A DNA stretch of 64,000 nucleotides from Neodiprion pinetum (Eukaryota > Arthropoda > Insecta > Hymenoptera > Diprionidae): positions 3,018,501 through 3,082,500 of the forward strand of contig NC_060233.1 of the NCBI RefSeq assembly GCF_021155775.2, read 5' to 3'. Numbering within the stretch: position 1 is the first letter of the stretch; every line of letters begins with the position of its first letter. Under the pieces are notes generated by a model. It searched no databases, had not been told where the DNA came from, and saw only the letters and a program-made list of their open reading frames with translations. Shown one piece after another: positions 33,620 to 47,238 of the stretch. The position numbers and the translations under genes were made by a program.

Positions 33620-36600
33620 GTTATGCGATTCTACTGAAGTGTGATCAATTAGGGTTAAACATTCAATAATATTGCAGAGAAATGGTATCAATAAAATTGA
33701 AAATCTTTAATAACTTTAATGAGAAGAAAATGAACAAGTTTTCTTCCTTGAGCTTTTGTGAGGTTGTTGAACATTTTCATGAAATTGAAATTAATATTTT
33801 CATCGAACGAAATTTTCAGTTGTATAAACGAAGTAAAACAGTATTCAAGGTCCGATGCATCAACTTTCGGCAAAATTTTTAGAGGCAAGATTTAAATTTG
33901 AATCGAATTTCGATGTGATATAGTGTGCGGTAATAGATATCAAAACGTTTCAATTTTTAGGCCTTTAAGCCTCATCATTAATCGCGAGAAATACATTGAT
34001 TAATTATTTGTTCTTGTTTTTTTCTCTAAAAAAATAAATATTTCGATGTTTGTCCTGAAATTTTTTCAAATGAACGGATAAAAATAGGTTCGTAACTGAA
34101 TAGGCATAAGTTTTTCAAGGATATAGAATATTTTTATAAAATTTTCGAATTACGATCCTACAATTATAACATATCCAAATTGCGGGTAACTAGAAATTTC
34201 CACCCTTAAAGAAGCTGCCAAAAAATTGTCGGGAATGGCCTTCATATAACACGCATTCAAAACAGCATTAAATCACCGTCGGTGAATAATTTTACAATTC
34301 CGTGCGATTCCGGGTTTTTTTTTTTTTTTTTTATTCATATAATTGTACCGATAATTGGTTGGTATAACGAGCTCGATTCGTTGTGGACCAAGATAAAACG
34401 AGCGAATGAATAAATAAATAAGGGTGCATAAATAGTAATCGATAAATAATTTGTCCTCCGCATATATGCGGGCTGTTTTTGCGGTTTAATTGCCGCCCGC
34501 TGGTGTGGCCGCAACCCGCGTGAAACCGTAATCGAGATTGAATATTCCGCAAGCTCCTTTACCCGAGTTCGGTGTTCAACCGAGAGATGGCGCCACCGTA
34601 CGGGAGCTTTATCTTTCAACGGTTCTCAACCGGAGCTTGCGACGCAAGGCTGGATCAATCGCGTCGTATCTTTGGACGATTTCAATTACGCGTAATTTAT
34701 TCGCGGTTTTGACGAAGAGCTTTTCGAACATCACCGAATAAATTGACAGGTAAATAAAATTCGCCGTCGAAGCTTACGGCTACTTTTCTCACATTTTTTC
34801 GTCTATACCGAGGAGAAGAGAAGAGATGCGACTGCAGCCCCCGAATGCCGCCGAGGGACCGAAGCGCCGAGGGTAAGAGACGATAAGTGCTGCTTTCCAA
34901 ACATTCAATTTGTCGAGTATCGTCTTTCCAGGAATTTTAAGACGGGAATAAAATGGAACCTTAGAAACCACCCGCGCCCCGTTTCTTCATTGAACTGCTC
35001 GCATCGCCGGAGTGTAATATAATACAACATCGAAGAAAGCTGCTCAGCGTCTTCCCGCAGGAACACAATATCATTCTCGCTCCAACGAGCTTTCGCCGAT
35101 CCCCCAAAGGAGTCTTGCCTTATACCCCGAGTCGCTATTATCGACAGGAGCTAAGTCAATTTCGATCCCACTTATTTCTCGCGAATGATCGTTGAAGAAA
35201 ATTCCCCGGTTCGAAAAACCGCCCGGATTTTACGAAAGCACGAAAGCTCGCATCCCGCGGATCGGTAAACCATCACTGACTGATTGTAATTCGCGTTTCG
35301 CACACCGATCGCTTCGCCATAATTACTGCAAGCGAATTCTCCGACCCCCCCCCCCCTCAAACGTTGAGTGCAATTACGATAAATGAAATCAGGATGACCA
35401 AGGACGAGTAACCTAATGAGCTGAGGAGCTGACGTCGAGTCTACAGAGTGGCGAACATTAGCTGAGGCGAACCTCAAATTCCGACGGTCCGAGCTTTCCG
35501 CTCTGCAGCTCTGAGGATCCTTCCTTCAAAGACATCTTTGAGGAGCTTGCAGCTGCGGTGAATGAAGGGTGGGGGGGATGAGGTGAATTATTGACCCTGC
35601 TGCGAGGTAAAAACGCGGCACAGTACAAATTTCGAACGGGACCGAATGACGGAAATAAAAGCGCGGAACGAGTGGCAGTATAACCCGATTAGGAGAGACC
35701 GGAAGCGGGCAATAAAACCGCGTTTGTCTGTGCGAAAGGCGGGGAGTCGTGACGTAGGCGCGCATCCTTCGTGCCGGAGCGACCGAGGGATAGAAAATTA
35801 AATATTAATCTGAGAGAAGGGGTGAAGGGGGAAGGAGGAGGAGAGAAGCAGAGAGAGGATGGAGGGAAATGAAGAGAGGGAGGGGGGAGAGGCGGAAGCG
35901 AGCCGGAGTCTCATCACACATGCTGGACTGCCTGTTCGAATCAAAAAGGCAAAACTCATTTCAGCCGGCACGCAAAAGGGATGCGGAACCTATCCTGTTT
36001 CAAATTTTAATCAACCCCCGAGCTTTGCATAAATTATCTTATGGCTACGGAATCCGTTACGCTAGGGGTTAAATTCTTCGGGGATTTCAACCATCGGTTT
36101 CGGTGTAGATATATCCTGCAGTCTTTCAGGGAAATCGAACGCCCTTAGATTCTTTTCTCGTCTTACACCTACAGTAGGTCAGTTGGGATGGACGATGTTG
36201 GTGAAAAAATATCGAAATCGAACTATCGATGTCTTTATGAAAACATCGAAGCATCGATTCTTAACGTAGATGGTGAAAATAAGAGCGAAAATTTTGAAAT
36301 TTGAAATTATTATCATTGTTAAAAAATTCGCAAAAATACATGGGAAACGTAGAATTTCACTCCCGTGGCAACGAAAAAACTGAATTGCGTGACTGATAGG
36401 TTTAAAAAAAAACATCGATAGTCAAAACATCGCCGTATATCGCCCTTCCCCCTCCCCCCCCCCCTAACCTACAATACTCAACTTGTCGCGACGTTCCTAA
36501 ATCATCCCGGGAATTCCTTGTCTCCGACGTTTCGCCGTTCCTTTTTCCATTTCTCGTTCTCCCCCTTGTTCCCCGCTTCGGAAACTCACCGGAATCGAGG

Positions 36601-38602
36601 AATCTGGACCTGTGTCTCGTCTTTTGTCAGCCCCAACGGCTGGCAGAAAGGGCGGATCGCTTCTCCAAGATCTGCGAGGACAGGTCAGCCGTGATCCATC
36701 GACCAGAATCCTTCTTTGTCCGCCTTTAACCTGTCCGTCCGTTCTGCGACGTACAAACGTCGCATTCATTATTCGTGCAGCCGCAGCTGAAGGCTCTGCA
36801 CAAACTTTGTGTAGCAAAAAGTAAAGACACAAAACAATCCGTTTAAGCTTTTTTTTTCGTTGTTTTTTTTTCACCAACGGATCAATTTATTTTCCTTTCT
36901 TTCCTAGCACTTGAGATTCCTCTTTTCATTGCTAGGGAAAACTTTTAACCCTCTGACTTGTATTTGCAGGTGAAAATTGTTGGACAGGTTGGGAAAACAG
37001 GAAAGAAACTCTCAGGTATTAATTTCGACGTATATTTTTGTGGTTTATTGTAACGAAAGAAATCTTGGCGTGACTTCACACTGCGAGCAAGAACGCTATA
37101 AACTGAAAAGACCATGGACTATAAAGATGTAACGTACAATGCATGGCTCACAGTAGTATCTCTATGTCTAACTGTTGTGGCTACATATTTAACCCTTTGA
37201 AGTATACATTTTTACTTACTTAACAAATTCCTTGAAACTGGGTGTATAAGGGTTCTCGAGGTCGCTGCTTTCAAAAATGGGGTCAGATCTGAGAAGTTTT
37301 CAACATTAAAAATGGCGGGTCTAATATGAGCGAATAGGATCAATTTTTGTATTTTCAGTTTGCCATGTTGGATCCACCATCTTGAATTCTGAAATTTTGC
37401 CGCCGCATTCGTTTTCACCGATCCTAAAAATGCCCGAGTAACAAATTTCGAGCGAATCGAATTAACGTTTATATTTTCAGTCCACCCTATGGAATCCGTT
37501 ATTTTGAATTTTGAAATTTTTCCGTCAGATTCGTTTTCAGAAATGCCAAAAACCGAAGATTACCGAGTTCCACTTTTATAGTCCCCATAATCTTCCCGCA
37601 ATTACATTCATTCTGTAAAACCAGGCATTTTCAACACTTTGTTTATTTATATCGCTCACTATATTCGCGAAGTCATCAACGTTACCTGTTTTACTCAATT
37701 TTTCTGCTTACTGTAACAAATGAAATTTTTCTCAGTGTGTCTGATATATATGACACACCGTGCCGCAAAGGGTTAAAAGATAACCCTGTCGGTAACGGCA
37801 CTTCCGACAAAAATTGATCGGGCAAAATACACAAAGGCGTCGGAATAAATTTCCACTTAGATTAGGAAACGCGTGTTTGTTCCTCCAAGGCACCTCGGGC
37901 CACTTTTTCTGCAGGTGTAACTGCGGTATCCCGCCCACTAGGGCCAAATTTCCTTTCGTTATTTCGTCCTCTATCCCCGCGTCGTAACCTTTATTCCAAT
38001 TGTTATTGTTCCCAGTTACCGTCAAATTGTTATCACGGCCGCGGTCCTGCGGCTTAGCATCGCGTGAATGGCCTCTTGTCGCGTGTCCCGATGCTACGCC
38101 CCTGTTCCCGTGGTTCCTTGATGCACGCGACGCGTCACCCGCGTCCTCGACACGCACCCCACACCTTACAAGAAATCGTAAAAATACATGAAAACGAGTC
38201 CCCGCGATGCGATATAATGCGGAAGTAAAATAACCGCGCTCCGTGCACCTTCCAAATTTTTCATTCTCATCGGGAGCTTTTATCTCCCCCCGCCCCGCCG
38301 CCGTTTTATTGAAAATTGTACTACCGTCATCTCTAGCTTCGAGGGTAAAACAGATCGTCAACGACTTTACCGACTCGACGAGCCAAGCCACCCACCGATC
38401 TGAATTCCTGAGAGAATTTTCAAGTTTTTAAGGAAACAATTGCGTTAATGGGGATAATCAAAGTGGCAAAACTTGTTTTCAAAAGCTTCGCATTTCTACT
38501 AGCATCGTAGTCTTACTGATACCTGTACCAAAAGGTGTATTTTCGATAATCAGGTAATAATTATCGAAGAACTATTCAAGGGTAATATCATTGTAAAAAC
38601 CT

Positions 38603-39106
38603 AAAAGAGCGCTTTCTTGACTTTTTTTTTAGATGGATGAAAAGGTAATGTGATAATAATATTTAAGGAAGTTATTTGGCGTATATTCAAGTATAATATA
38701 CGAAATTATTATTAGGAAATATTCAAACATGGCGACACTGAAGCCATTCTCGCGAGAAATGTTGAATTCTACTATAGATCCTTAAAAAAAAACGAAAATA
38801 CTCTATCTACATGTTAATAGCTAGTGAAATACGTCGGGGATTTTAAAAGTATTGATTTTTGTGTGATTAGTGAGGATCTAAATAAAAGAAGTTAAATTTT
38901 TTATGAAAAAAAGAGTAATCGTTTGTTGATAAATAATCTTAAAACTAACTTATCGAAAATCCCCAACGTATTTCACTAGCTAGTAGATTGAGTAATTATC
39001 TCTTTTTTTCAGAATAAAATTTGCCTAATAACTTCCTGAAACATGATTATCTTATTACTATTTCTTCCGTTAGAAAAAAAAGAACTAGTCAATAAATCGC
39101 TTTTTT
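38603..39106. mobile_element. Fold-back element, about 500 bp
   Basis: The left arm starts AAAAGAGCGCTTTCTTGAC; the right arm ends with the near reverse complement GTCAATAAATCGCTTTTTT. Inside, GCTAGTGAAATACGTCGGGGA at the left matches TCCCCAACGTATTTCACTAGC read in reverse complement. The left arm has about 60-100 extra bases (around 38,728-38,790) that the right arm lacks. No coding sequence. Confidence 0.72.
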
Positions 39107-41330
39107 CAGATTTTTACATCGGCCTTACCCGAGACGTTAGAATTTTTTATATCCTGCAAATTTCCTCGCGATTTTTATTCCATATTACACTAGACGCATG
39201 TTAATAATCTCTCTACGCCTGGTTAAATAATGAATCGTAAATAGGCGTGGTCATTAATCAAACAAATAAGCCATTTCTCAGCCCCTTGTACATATTATAT
39301 TTCCCCTCTCTCTCTCTCTCTCTCACCCTCTCTCGGAGCAGAATAAAAATTGTTCTTGGTATAAGTATACGAAAGCAATGCGTGAGATAACAATAAATAG
39401 TCGAGGCCGACTCTCCCGCATGACACGGTGGTGCACAATGTCCAGGAATTGCCAGGGCAGCCCGAGCAGCGTTGGCGACGATAAGAAATGCCGGGACTGT
39501 CGCGTGCTTCGTTATTTTATACATATACCCAGAGCCAACCAGCGTCAACCTAGCCCGTCGACGTTGTTCCGTGTACGTACCTGCTATAATGCGATGAATA
39601 TTTATAAGGGAGCCGTCATTCCGTAGTAGAATAAAGCTGCGTCCATTTTCGTTTCAGAAGTTACATTGCTGTCGCACAGCTCGCAAGCTCCAGATTAGAT
39701 TCAGATATAATACCTGAAATATTAATTCCTGGCTCGATTTTAACAGCCGGACGGCTTTCGAACACACACACGATATATTATACGGTTCGTGGATTGTTCT
39801 TACTAATCCCTTTTTTCTCCCTTCCATCCCTTCGCACTCTCTTTTCCACCACCCCTCTCGGGACTAATTAGGCCAATTGAAAAACAGCCGCAGCATTAAC
39901 GCAGCGTTGGACTTGTAAACGGAAACTTTGTACACTTTGAACTGCGGAATGGAAGGTAAGAGAAAAAAAAAAAAGAAAGAAGAAAATGTTTTTAGTTTCA
40001 ATTCCGCGAGAGAAATATCGTTGTATTAAAAAAAATATCATCCATCCTCTTTCAATCTACAATCGATAAAAATTATTTATAATTACAGTGATCAATTTTT
40101 TACCTATAAGTAACGTTGCGACGATACTCAAATCGGTTACTTTTACACACCTGTGATAATCGAGTCAATTTATATCTCGAATCACGCGTCCTTTATTCCA
40201 TGACTCGGAGAGCTGGCTCGATTATTTCTCCTTTTTTCCTTCCTTCTCATTCCTCACCACCACCTGAGGACAATAACGTCTCGACGAGGATTTCTTCACG
40301 ATGAACAGGTGTGACTTTGAGCACGTGGGTACCAACAGATTTTCCAACGCTCATCCCTGCGGCTGCTTTCAGGAAGCGTTTCCGGAGTCGTATAAATGTT
40401 TACAGGAACTCTCTCTATCTCTCTCTCTCTCTCTCTATATCTATCTCTCTCCGCGCATCCGCGTATGCTCAGACTTTTAATCGTCATCCCCTCCTCCCCC
40501 CTACTTTCTTCACTTACAGTTATTATTGTGTCTGGTTTCAATTTCTAACTCCGTATTATACAGAGAGATCACATTTTAATTCCAACAAGTAAAATATTAC
40601 GGTATAAACAATTCCATTCGTAATAAGACGGACCATCGTTATAAGAGCCAAGTGGGGCTTTAACCGTGATCGAGGATCATTCATCAGCGTTATTCACGGT
40701 CAGGAAAGCGGGTTTGTAAGAGGGGCCCAAAAGCTCGGGGTGTGAAGTGATTAAATTCCGTATGGGAAGAAGGGAAAAGGGAGGTGATGCAGCCATCGTT
40801 GATGCAGCAGCGTCGAACATCGCGGCCGGTGATTTAATCAGCGAAAGTCGTCGACTCCGTTATACATAACGTTAAAGTTCCCGTACGTGGTTGTTTTTGC
40901 GATGGGTGAACGGGGTCGTAGAATCTCCCTTGAATTTTATCACCGAAACGATTATCGACGCTGCATTGTTCCCTCCCAAGCGCTAATTGTGTTTATGTTA
41001 ATTAAAAAGGGACCGACTTGATTTCCCAGGGATATCAGTTCCGATAAGAATCCAAGGGATGGTGCATGGATCCCCGGTGTATACGTACATCCAGATGATC
41101 GTCACGTGCACTCCGCACCCCTTTCGCTCTTTCATTATAATATGCAACTACCGTCAGAAGCAGCAACGCGACAAGCGAAGAAGAGCCGGAGCAAAGAGGG
41201 TGCAGAGTTATCTAAATTGCTTTGTGAAATAAATTAACGCCCCGGTAATTCCTCCTGTAACCGGATCCGTAAGCAAAGTTTCCTTTTCACGGACCAACGC
41301 CTCGACGTATGTTTTTCTGCATACATTACG

Positions 41331-41633
41331 TTAGAATGATCGTAACAACAGTCGTATAATTCGAGGAGAAAAACGCGACGTCCAAGTATTAGAACAGCTG
41401 AAATCCGATAGGATCGACATATGGACCCGGAGATTGATGAGGCGGTCGGATGAGGGGTATGTGAAATGTCCATTGGTTTGACGAGACCTGTGCATATGCC
41501 TTGAACACCTATGCTCACTGTCGCCTCCGGAACGCATTACCAAATTAGACCAATGCGGTGGCCCCGCCTGCCCAATGGTCCGTGGATAATCGTTCTCCAC
41601 GATCATCGGGGTTCCGGGGCTCGGTTCACCCAT
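41331..41633 (-). CDS. Possible first coding exon, unidentified
   Basis: A minus-strand ORF of 100 codons starting MGEPSPGTPMIVENDYPRTI. The start codon is in a good Kozak context (CACGATGG), and the first 80 residues have ordinary composition without low-complexity runs, unlike most ORFs in the window. A TATAAAG lies about 35 bases upstream on the same strand, and GTAATG inside codons 31-33 could be a splice donor. I do not recognise the protein and found no partner exon. A chance ORF in GC-balanced DNA is quite possible; the true exon, if real, would probably end before the ORF stop. Confidence 0.2.
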   Translation of the reverse strand: MGEPSPGTPMIVENDYPRTIGQAGPPHWSNLVMRSGGDSEHRCSRHMHRSRQTNGHFTYPSSDRLINLRVHMSILSDFSCSNTWTSRFSPRIIRLLLRSF

Positions 41634-41776
41634 CGTGACTCACTTTATTCACTTAGCCTAACTTTATAGCGCTCACACGCTAATATAGTCCCTGATCGAA
41701 GAAACGATTTGTCCTACCGTAAACTTGACTTGTGTACATTGGATTGGATTCCATGCACCGATTGTGGGCACCAAAC

Positions 41777-42027
41777 TAGGGGTGGTTCATTTTATAAACT
41801 TTTTTATCTAAGGTGCCACTCGAAATATTTGTGACAATTACTGAAACAAAAAACTGTCGTAAAACCTGGAGGAGGTAGGAAAGTATTTAGAGATCGTTAC
41901 CAATTATTGTAATTTTTTTTCTTTACTCTTATCTGTACACCTTACGGACTTGTATGTTTGTTTATTTCTTTCGTATCGCGGTCCAATTGATCATCGTTCA
42001 TAAAAATTTGAAAAATGAACCGCCCTA
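41777..42027. mobile_element. Candidate hAT-like MITE
   Basis: The left end TAGGGGTGGTTCATTTT and the reverse complement of the right end, TAGGGCGGTTCATTTTT, are nearly identical. TAGGG(G) ends resemble hAT-type elements. An 8-bp target duplication was not seen directly outside these ends, but GGCACCAA occurs on both sides slightly further out. Non-coding, 251 bp. Confidence 0.45.
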
Positions 42028-43144
42028 CTACCGCACTATATTGGTACTAGGCACCAACTGATAGTGGATTGTTGTTCCGACCAAGTATAATCGGCCAACC
42101 ATTAATAACAGCTATACCTTCTATATTGTAGCATCGATATATATGAGAGAACAATACGTGAGAGTTCCTACACTCACATGTGTCATGTGTGTGTGTGTGT
42201 ACGCGGTTATTTCAAAAGGGCGAGAGTTGTGGGCCAGATGTCGACCAAAGTCGGCAAATCGAATGGAGAACATTGACACGGGGTTGCTGCTGCCGCTGCT
42301 GTTGCTGCTACTACTGCAGGGTCTCCATGTTTTTTTTATTTATCATTCTTTTCACTCCGCCTTTTCACCTTTTTTTATCCCCTCTCCGGTGTATTGTTTC
42401 CATTTTCTTTTTTTTTTTTTCTCTTTTCCTTTCATTTTGCAACGATAGCGGTACACGCTCGCGTTCCGCGTGCATGACGAACACAATGGCAGAACGCGAC
42501 GGGAATAAAAATGGACCAAAAAGAGATGTAGAAAGAGAACGCGTAATGCAACCGACACACGCGACACGCGTGCAGGCGGCGGGGTTCCCGAGTGAAATTG
42601 TTCCTGCAGGGTGCGTAACGGGAGAAGAAGGAACACGCCGCTATGGACCATGGACAACCACTCAGACCAATTGCAGTCGAGGGGCGGAAGGAGCAGGGGT
42701 CCGGTTTATTGTAAAAGTGGTTTTCCCTTTCACCCGGGCATCGATTCCGACCGTTTCTTTTTCCCCTTCGTATCCAACCATCGGACCTGAATTTTACAAG
42801 CGGTCCTACTCGCGGTTCCTTCCAATAGACCGTGTCGGTGAAAAAGCGAAGAATCTTTGCTCTCAGCACGGTTTTCTATGTACGCATTGTTCACTTCCGA
42901 AGTTGTGTGAAAAATTTCCACAACTAAACCGAAACGCATTCAGCATTTATTCATTATACACCGTTTCAGAAGCCGGATCTTGGAACGACGGCGATACGTT
43001 GTAGTCCGAAACGTAAACTATAAGGAAAGTGACAAAAACCCGTTTGAACAGATATCCAGTGATGTTATTTGAGCCGATGATGTAGTGAGTACGAGTTATA
43101 CAGCATCTCTTTTTTTATGCGTGTGGATGGAAATGAATTTGTGG

Positions 43145-43325
43145 AAATTCGAATGACACAGAAACTGAGGTATCAACAATTTGAGAAGTTAATCGAAACT
43201 CGAAGACATTACAATCTGATAAAAGAAAGAGAGAATTTTGTCATTTCGGAACTCATGATCATAAAACCTTTTCTCAGATTGTTGATATCTTAACTTATTT
43301 TCATATATTTGTGTCATTCGAATTT
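43145..43325. mobile_element. Short fold-back element
   Basis: AAATTCGAATGACACA at the left end and TGTGTCATTCGAATTT at the right end are perfect reverse complements of 16 bases. TATCAACAATTTGAGAA is mirrored by TTCTCAGATTGTTGATA further in. About 180 bp in total, non-coding. Soon after the right end is TTCTGCCACACCGT, a 14-mer also found near 48,490. Confidence 0.6.
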
Positions 43326-43370
43326 GGTCAGATTCATTTCTGCCACACCGTCTACCTATATATTATTTCA

Positions 43371-43553
43371 CATCTATCTATCTATCGATATATCTGCCTA
43401 TCTATCTTTATATCAATCTATCTATATATCTATCTATATCTACATATCTATCTACCCACCTATATATCTATCTATCTATCTATCTGTCTATCTATCTTTC
43501 TATCTATACATCTATCTATCTATCTGTCTAACTTTATATCCATCTATCTATTA
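43371..43553. repeat. (TCTA)n microsatellite, imperfect
   Basis: About 180 bases of TATC/TCTA tetranucleotides with scattered changes. It lies just after the fold-back element at 43,145-43,325. Confidence 0.95.
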
Positions 43554-44289
43554 CATCTCCGTTATAATTGCCGCGGATAACGATCCTGGAGTAGATTATT
43601 GAAAAGGTTCGTTCCCTCCTGGTAACATGTGATCCATTCATCCTGAGGACGTCGAATGCCTCGGCAATGGGAATTACAGGTGGCACTCGGGATCTGAGAA
43701 GCTGATGGCTGATGGCTGATGGCAGACGGTCTGTGCAGGGTTCCTCGATATGCCGGCAAGGTTTACATGCTTATGCGACGTGAAGGCGGACGAGTGTGCC
43801 GTGAGTACGTAGACGCGGTACGTGCATGCACGCCAGCCAACCAGCCAGGCAGCCGGCCAACAACCAGCCGGCTAGGCGGTAAAAGTTAGCCCCGGCTGAA
43901 AGCTTTTTATTTGAAGGGTTGCAAGGAAGCGGGAGAACGGGCGATGCATTATGCAGTACTGTTTGAAGTTGTTCCTTTTTGGCGACTCGCCGCCTTGCCT
44001 TGGGCTAAAACCTTTAAACCGCGAATAGCTCGGGGGATTGTTCGAAGGTGACTTGCAGGAATGGCTCCTCCCCGCCTCGCATTCCGCCGATCGAGGTGTC
44101 GAGGAGACGCGTTTTCCGGAAAACCTTTCGACGCGCTTTTGACCGTCGCGCGATGCGGGATTGTGTCCGCGGTGGAAATTCACTTGTCCGTTGCGGAGCG
44201 GAGTTTGAATGGAAAAGTTCAGCAGGGAGGAGAAAACAAAAGAGACGGAAGTGCGGGTGGTGGGAAAAATCCGTTGATCCTTTTGAAGC

Positions 44290-44338
44290 TCTCCCTCTTT
44301 CTCTCTCTCCTCTCTCTCTCTCTCCCTCTCTCTTTGCG
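44290..44338. repeat. (CT)n-rich tract
   Basis: Imperfect CT/CTC run. A second one lies at about 44,450-44,480, and a GAA-rich run at 44,807-44,845. Confidence 0.88.
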
Positions 44339-47156
44339 AGTGCGCGACGACGCTCTTCTCTCCTAATGCTTTTATCTTTATGATGTACGGTATAATTACA
44401 GTGATAATTTAAGACCGCGGAGCTCCTCTGGCCGAAGACCCAGTCCTCTTTCTCTCTCTCTCTCTCTTTTTCTCTCTCTTGGTAATGGCTGACATTATTC
44501 CGGGCTAAAAGGACCAGTCCTCATCCTCGTTCTACGCCCTGCATTTCATCCCGGGCCTTGTAAGGCCTAAGTAAAATGTTTGGTGTTACACACGGCTGAC
44601 GAAGTTGCGGGAGAAAACCGTCTGAGTTTGTCAACCCGCGGGAAGATTACTCCCAGAAGTATAATACGTTATAGTCGAATAGCCAAGCTGTTCTTTCCTA
44701 AAACCGGTCATTTCGAAATGAAATTCGACGTCATTCGTTTATACGATATACGTATAATCGTCGGAGGATGAATATCTCGAAGGGTGAAAGAAAAAACTAA
44801 CAAGAAGAAGTGAAAGAAGAAGAAGAAGAAGAAGAAGATGAAGAAGAGACGAATCGATATGTATTATTTGTCGGAGATCATTAATCAAGCCCCGATTCGT
44901 TCCCCCCGGGGGATTTTTCGTTTCGTTCAAGTCTTCGCCGCGTCGAGCGAGTTAATGACTCGTTCATTAATCAACTCCCCCGAATGTGTTTCGGCTAATT
45001 TCGAAACATGTCCGACCTGGCGCTGATCCTTCGCCCCCGAAACCATTGTCTCTTTTTTCTGGTGACATTCAGCTCGCGTTCCTATCGTTCAACTCGTCCC
45101 GCAATCGGTCGCTGAATATCAGAGCGCGACGAGACGCGTGTGGCCGCCTAATTGATCGACAGCCGAGCTACCGAATCCTTCGTAACTTCTGATCCGTCGA
45201 AACGCTGCGGGGAAGAACAGAAATACGGGAAAGTTCGCAGCGAGATTGGCACAGAGCTTAGCTATTCAAAACGAAGAGCTTCTCGTGCCAAAAGTTCGTT
45301 CCAGAGCTCCGATCTGTCACCTTCCGATCCACGAATCATGATTCATTCGGATTTGTTACGCGCAAAGATCTGAACACGCTCGTTTCTCTCTGTAATTCGC
45401 CGCTGCTGCAGGGATCGAAGGATTAATTGCACGGTTGAAATGCAAACCAGAATTTTTTCTTCCTTTCTTTCTCTTTTTTCTCTTCCCCCGAGCAGAGATA
45501 ATAGATTCGCGGTCAAGGCGAACGATCCATCACTATCTTTCTCTCTCTTTCCCTCTCATTCTCTCCTTGGCTCGATGATCGAGCGCGTTATATTTTTCAG
45601 CACAGACTTCTCCGCTTCGCGCGGTAATTCGTTCGATAGACCAAACCGGCTGTTTGCTTTTCACCCCATTTTCGCGTCAGCTATCCTCCCTCCTTTTCAC
45701 CCCCTCGCCCGTAATATCTTCGATCTCTCCGCGGTAAACTTTGACCGATAAACTCGACCCAACCTTGACACTAATCCGAGAAAACTCTGCCGCGGTTGTT
45801 TTTCCACCCCTCGTGGATATACGCGGTAAATAATATTTTCATACGCGTGAAAGTTGGAGAACGTATTTCATTCGACTCCCTGGGAAGCATATATCGATCC
45901 AAAATTATTATCCAATGGTGTATAAAATATTCATAAACCGTATGATACTTTTACAGGAAGGTTGTCGGTGATTTTCACAACAGGAATCGTCGTGCATAAT
46001 ATTCGTAAAGCCGCGGTCGATCGAAAGGCAATTTGTCAGGAGCTTGAGACGTACGTCGGTAAAAATCGCGTGTTGTAAAAGATGAACGATTTCTCCTCGT
46101 TCCTTTATAACGTATACATGTAACCGTACAAAATTTACCTCCTTATCCCCTTGTTCTTATTCTTCTGTTTAATCGAATCGTGCTTCCAAATTGGCTCCGA
46201 GCGACGCTTTGATAAACATTCAGGGAGAGAAGAAAATCTCGAGATATAAAATGAAACAACGTGGAAGGAGAAACTGGAACGGGGAAAAGTGGAATTAGAA
46301 TAACGAAACGAGAAAATAATTTCATTTTCAAATACACCGTTGCCTCGGCATGGGATATATATATGTGTGTGTGTGTGTGTGTACACGCAACGGCCCTCCT
46401 TTTGCAAAAGAATTTATTTAAAAAACAGCTATTTATACCCACATACTTACACAAATTACGAACGTCAAGCGCGATGCTTTTTATTCAGCGAATTTGTACG
46501 GGTATTGCAATTACAATTCACCCACGTAGCGTTAACCGCTAATTAATTAACGATGAATAAATAATTGCGTTTCTCATTTAAATTTTTATTTCGTTCGAAC
46601 CTTATACCTGAAAAGTCCACGACGTATATAATACGTTGTAAGTATTATACCGGGTGTAGAAATTTCATCCTTTTATATGCAAAAAAAAATAAGGCACAGG
46701 CATACTTTGCAGAGATTTGCAAAGGGCGGCGGTGCTGACGGTAAATACGAAAGGCGTCGCCATGATGACGGTGCAGCTTTTTCTCTGTGTACGTATACGT
46801 ATACCTACTTTCTTTTGACGATCGGTAATTTTCCTCAGCCAGGCGGCTCGAGGGCGCGTATTTATCCGGTGTATAACACGCGGATAATGTGTCTCCATCT
46901 GAAAAATAGGGGTAATAAATTCCCCTCGTATACACCCCGCACCCCCCCCTCCCACTGAAATGGTCCGCAGGCTCGGCTTCGACGGGGCTCGATGTTATAT
47001 GACGAGGATCCCGGACGAGAGCCCCACAGCCTGCAGGACGCATCCTTGGGGAGTGCTAGAGGGCTACCCTATCCCTACCCACATCTCAAATGTATTGAAT
47101 ATAAAAGCACCTAAGTAGATAGTTCGCCGCGATCCTCCGGCAGCGGTTCTGTTCCT

Positions 47157-47160
<4 letters not shown>

Positions 47161-47237
<77 letters not shown>

Positions 47238-47238
47238 A
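47161..47238. repeat. (CT)n microsatellite, about 78 bp
   Basis: The longest dinucleotide array of the window, almost pure CT on the plus strand. Overlapping ORFs with Arg-Glu runs are artefacts of it. Confidence 0.97.

Larger units (their letters stand above)
30351..38602. other. No identifiable gene; several small repeats
   Basis: Apart from the three candidate MITEs listed, only short ORFs without domains. 33,200-34,320 is strongly AT-rich. The pair AACCCTTT (37,193) and AAAGGGTTA (37,767) could be ends of a 580-bp element, but the inner parts do not match well. Confidence 0.5.
39107..43144. other. Mostly non-coding; one weak exon candidate
   Basis: Includes a CT array (40,411-40,449), the candidate exon at 41,331-41,633 and the hAT-like element. 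The 274-codon plus-strand ORF at 42,180-43,004 begins in GT and CTG repeats and a T tract and shows no domain; it is judged a chance ORF. Confidence 0.5.

Noticed and set aside
36170..36475. Possible inverted pair around ATCGATAGT words
   Set aside because: Only short words match and the arms are not continuous; too weak to call an element.
37191..37776. AACCCTTT and AAAGGGTTA as ends of a 580-bp element
   Set aside because: Only about 10 bases match at the ends and the inner parts do not pair.
37732..38391. 219-codon minus-strand ORF
   Set aside because: Composition is ordinary, but no domain or motif is recognisable, its end runs into a repeat-like segment, and an ORF of this length can arise by chance in GC-balanced DNA of this size.
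42180..43004. 274-codon plus-strand ORF, longest outside the retrotransposon
   Set aside because: It begins in GT and CTG repeats and a T tract giving Cys and Phe runs, a 145-codon ORF overlaps it on the other strand, and no domain is visible.
47161..47238. CRISPR-like or satellite array
   Set aside because: It is a plain CT microsatellite; no spacer-repeat structure exists anywhere in the window.
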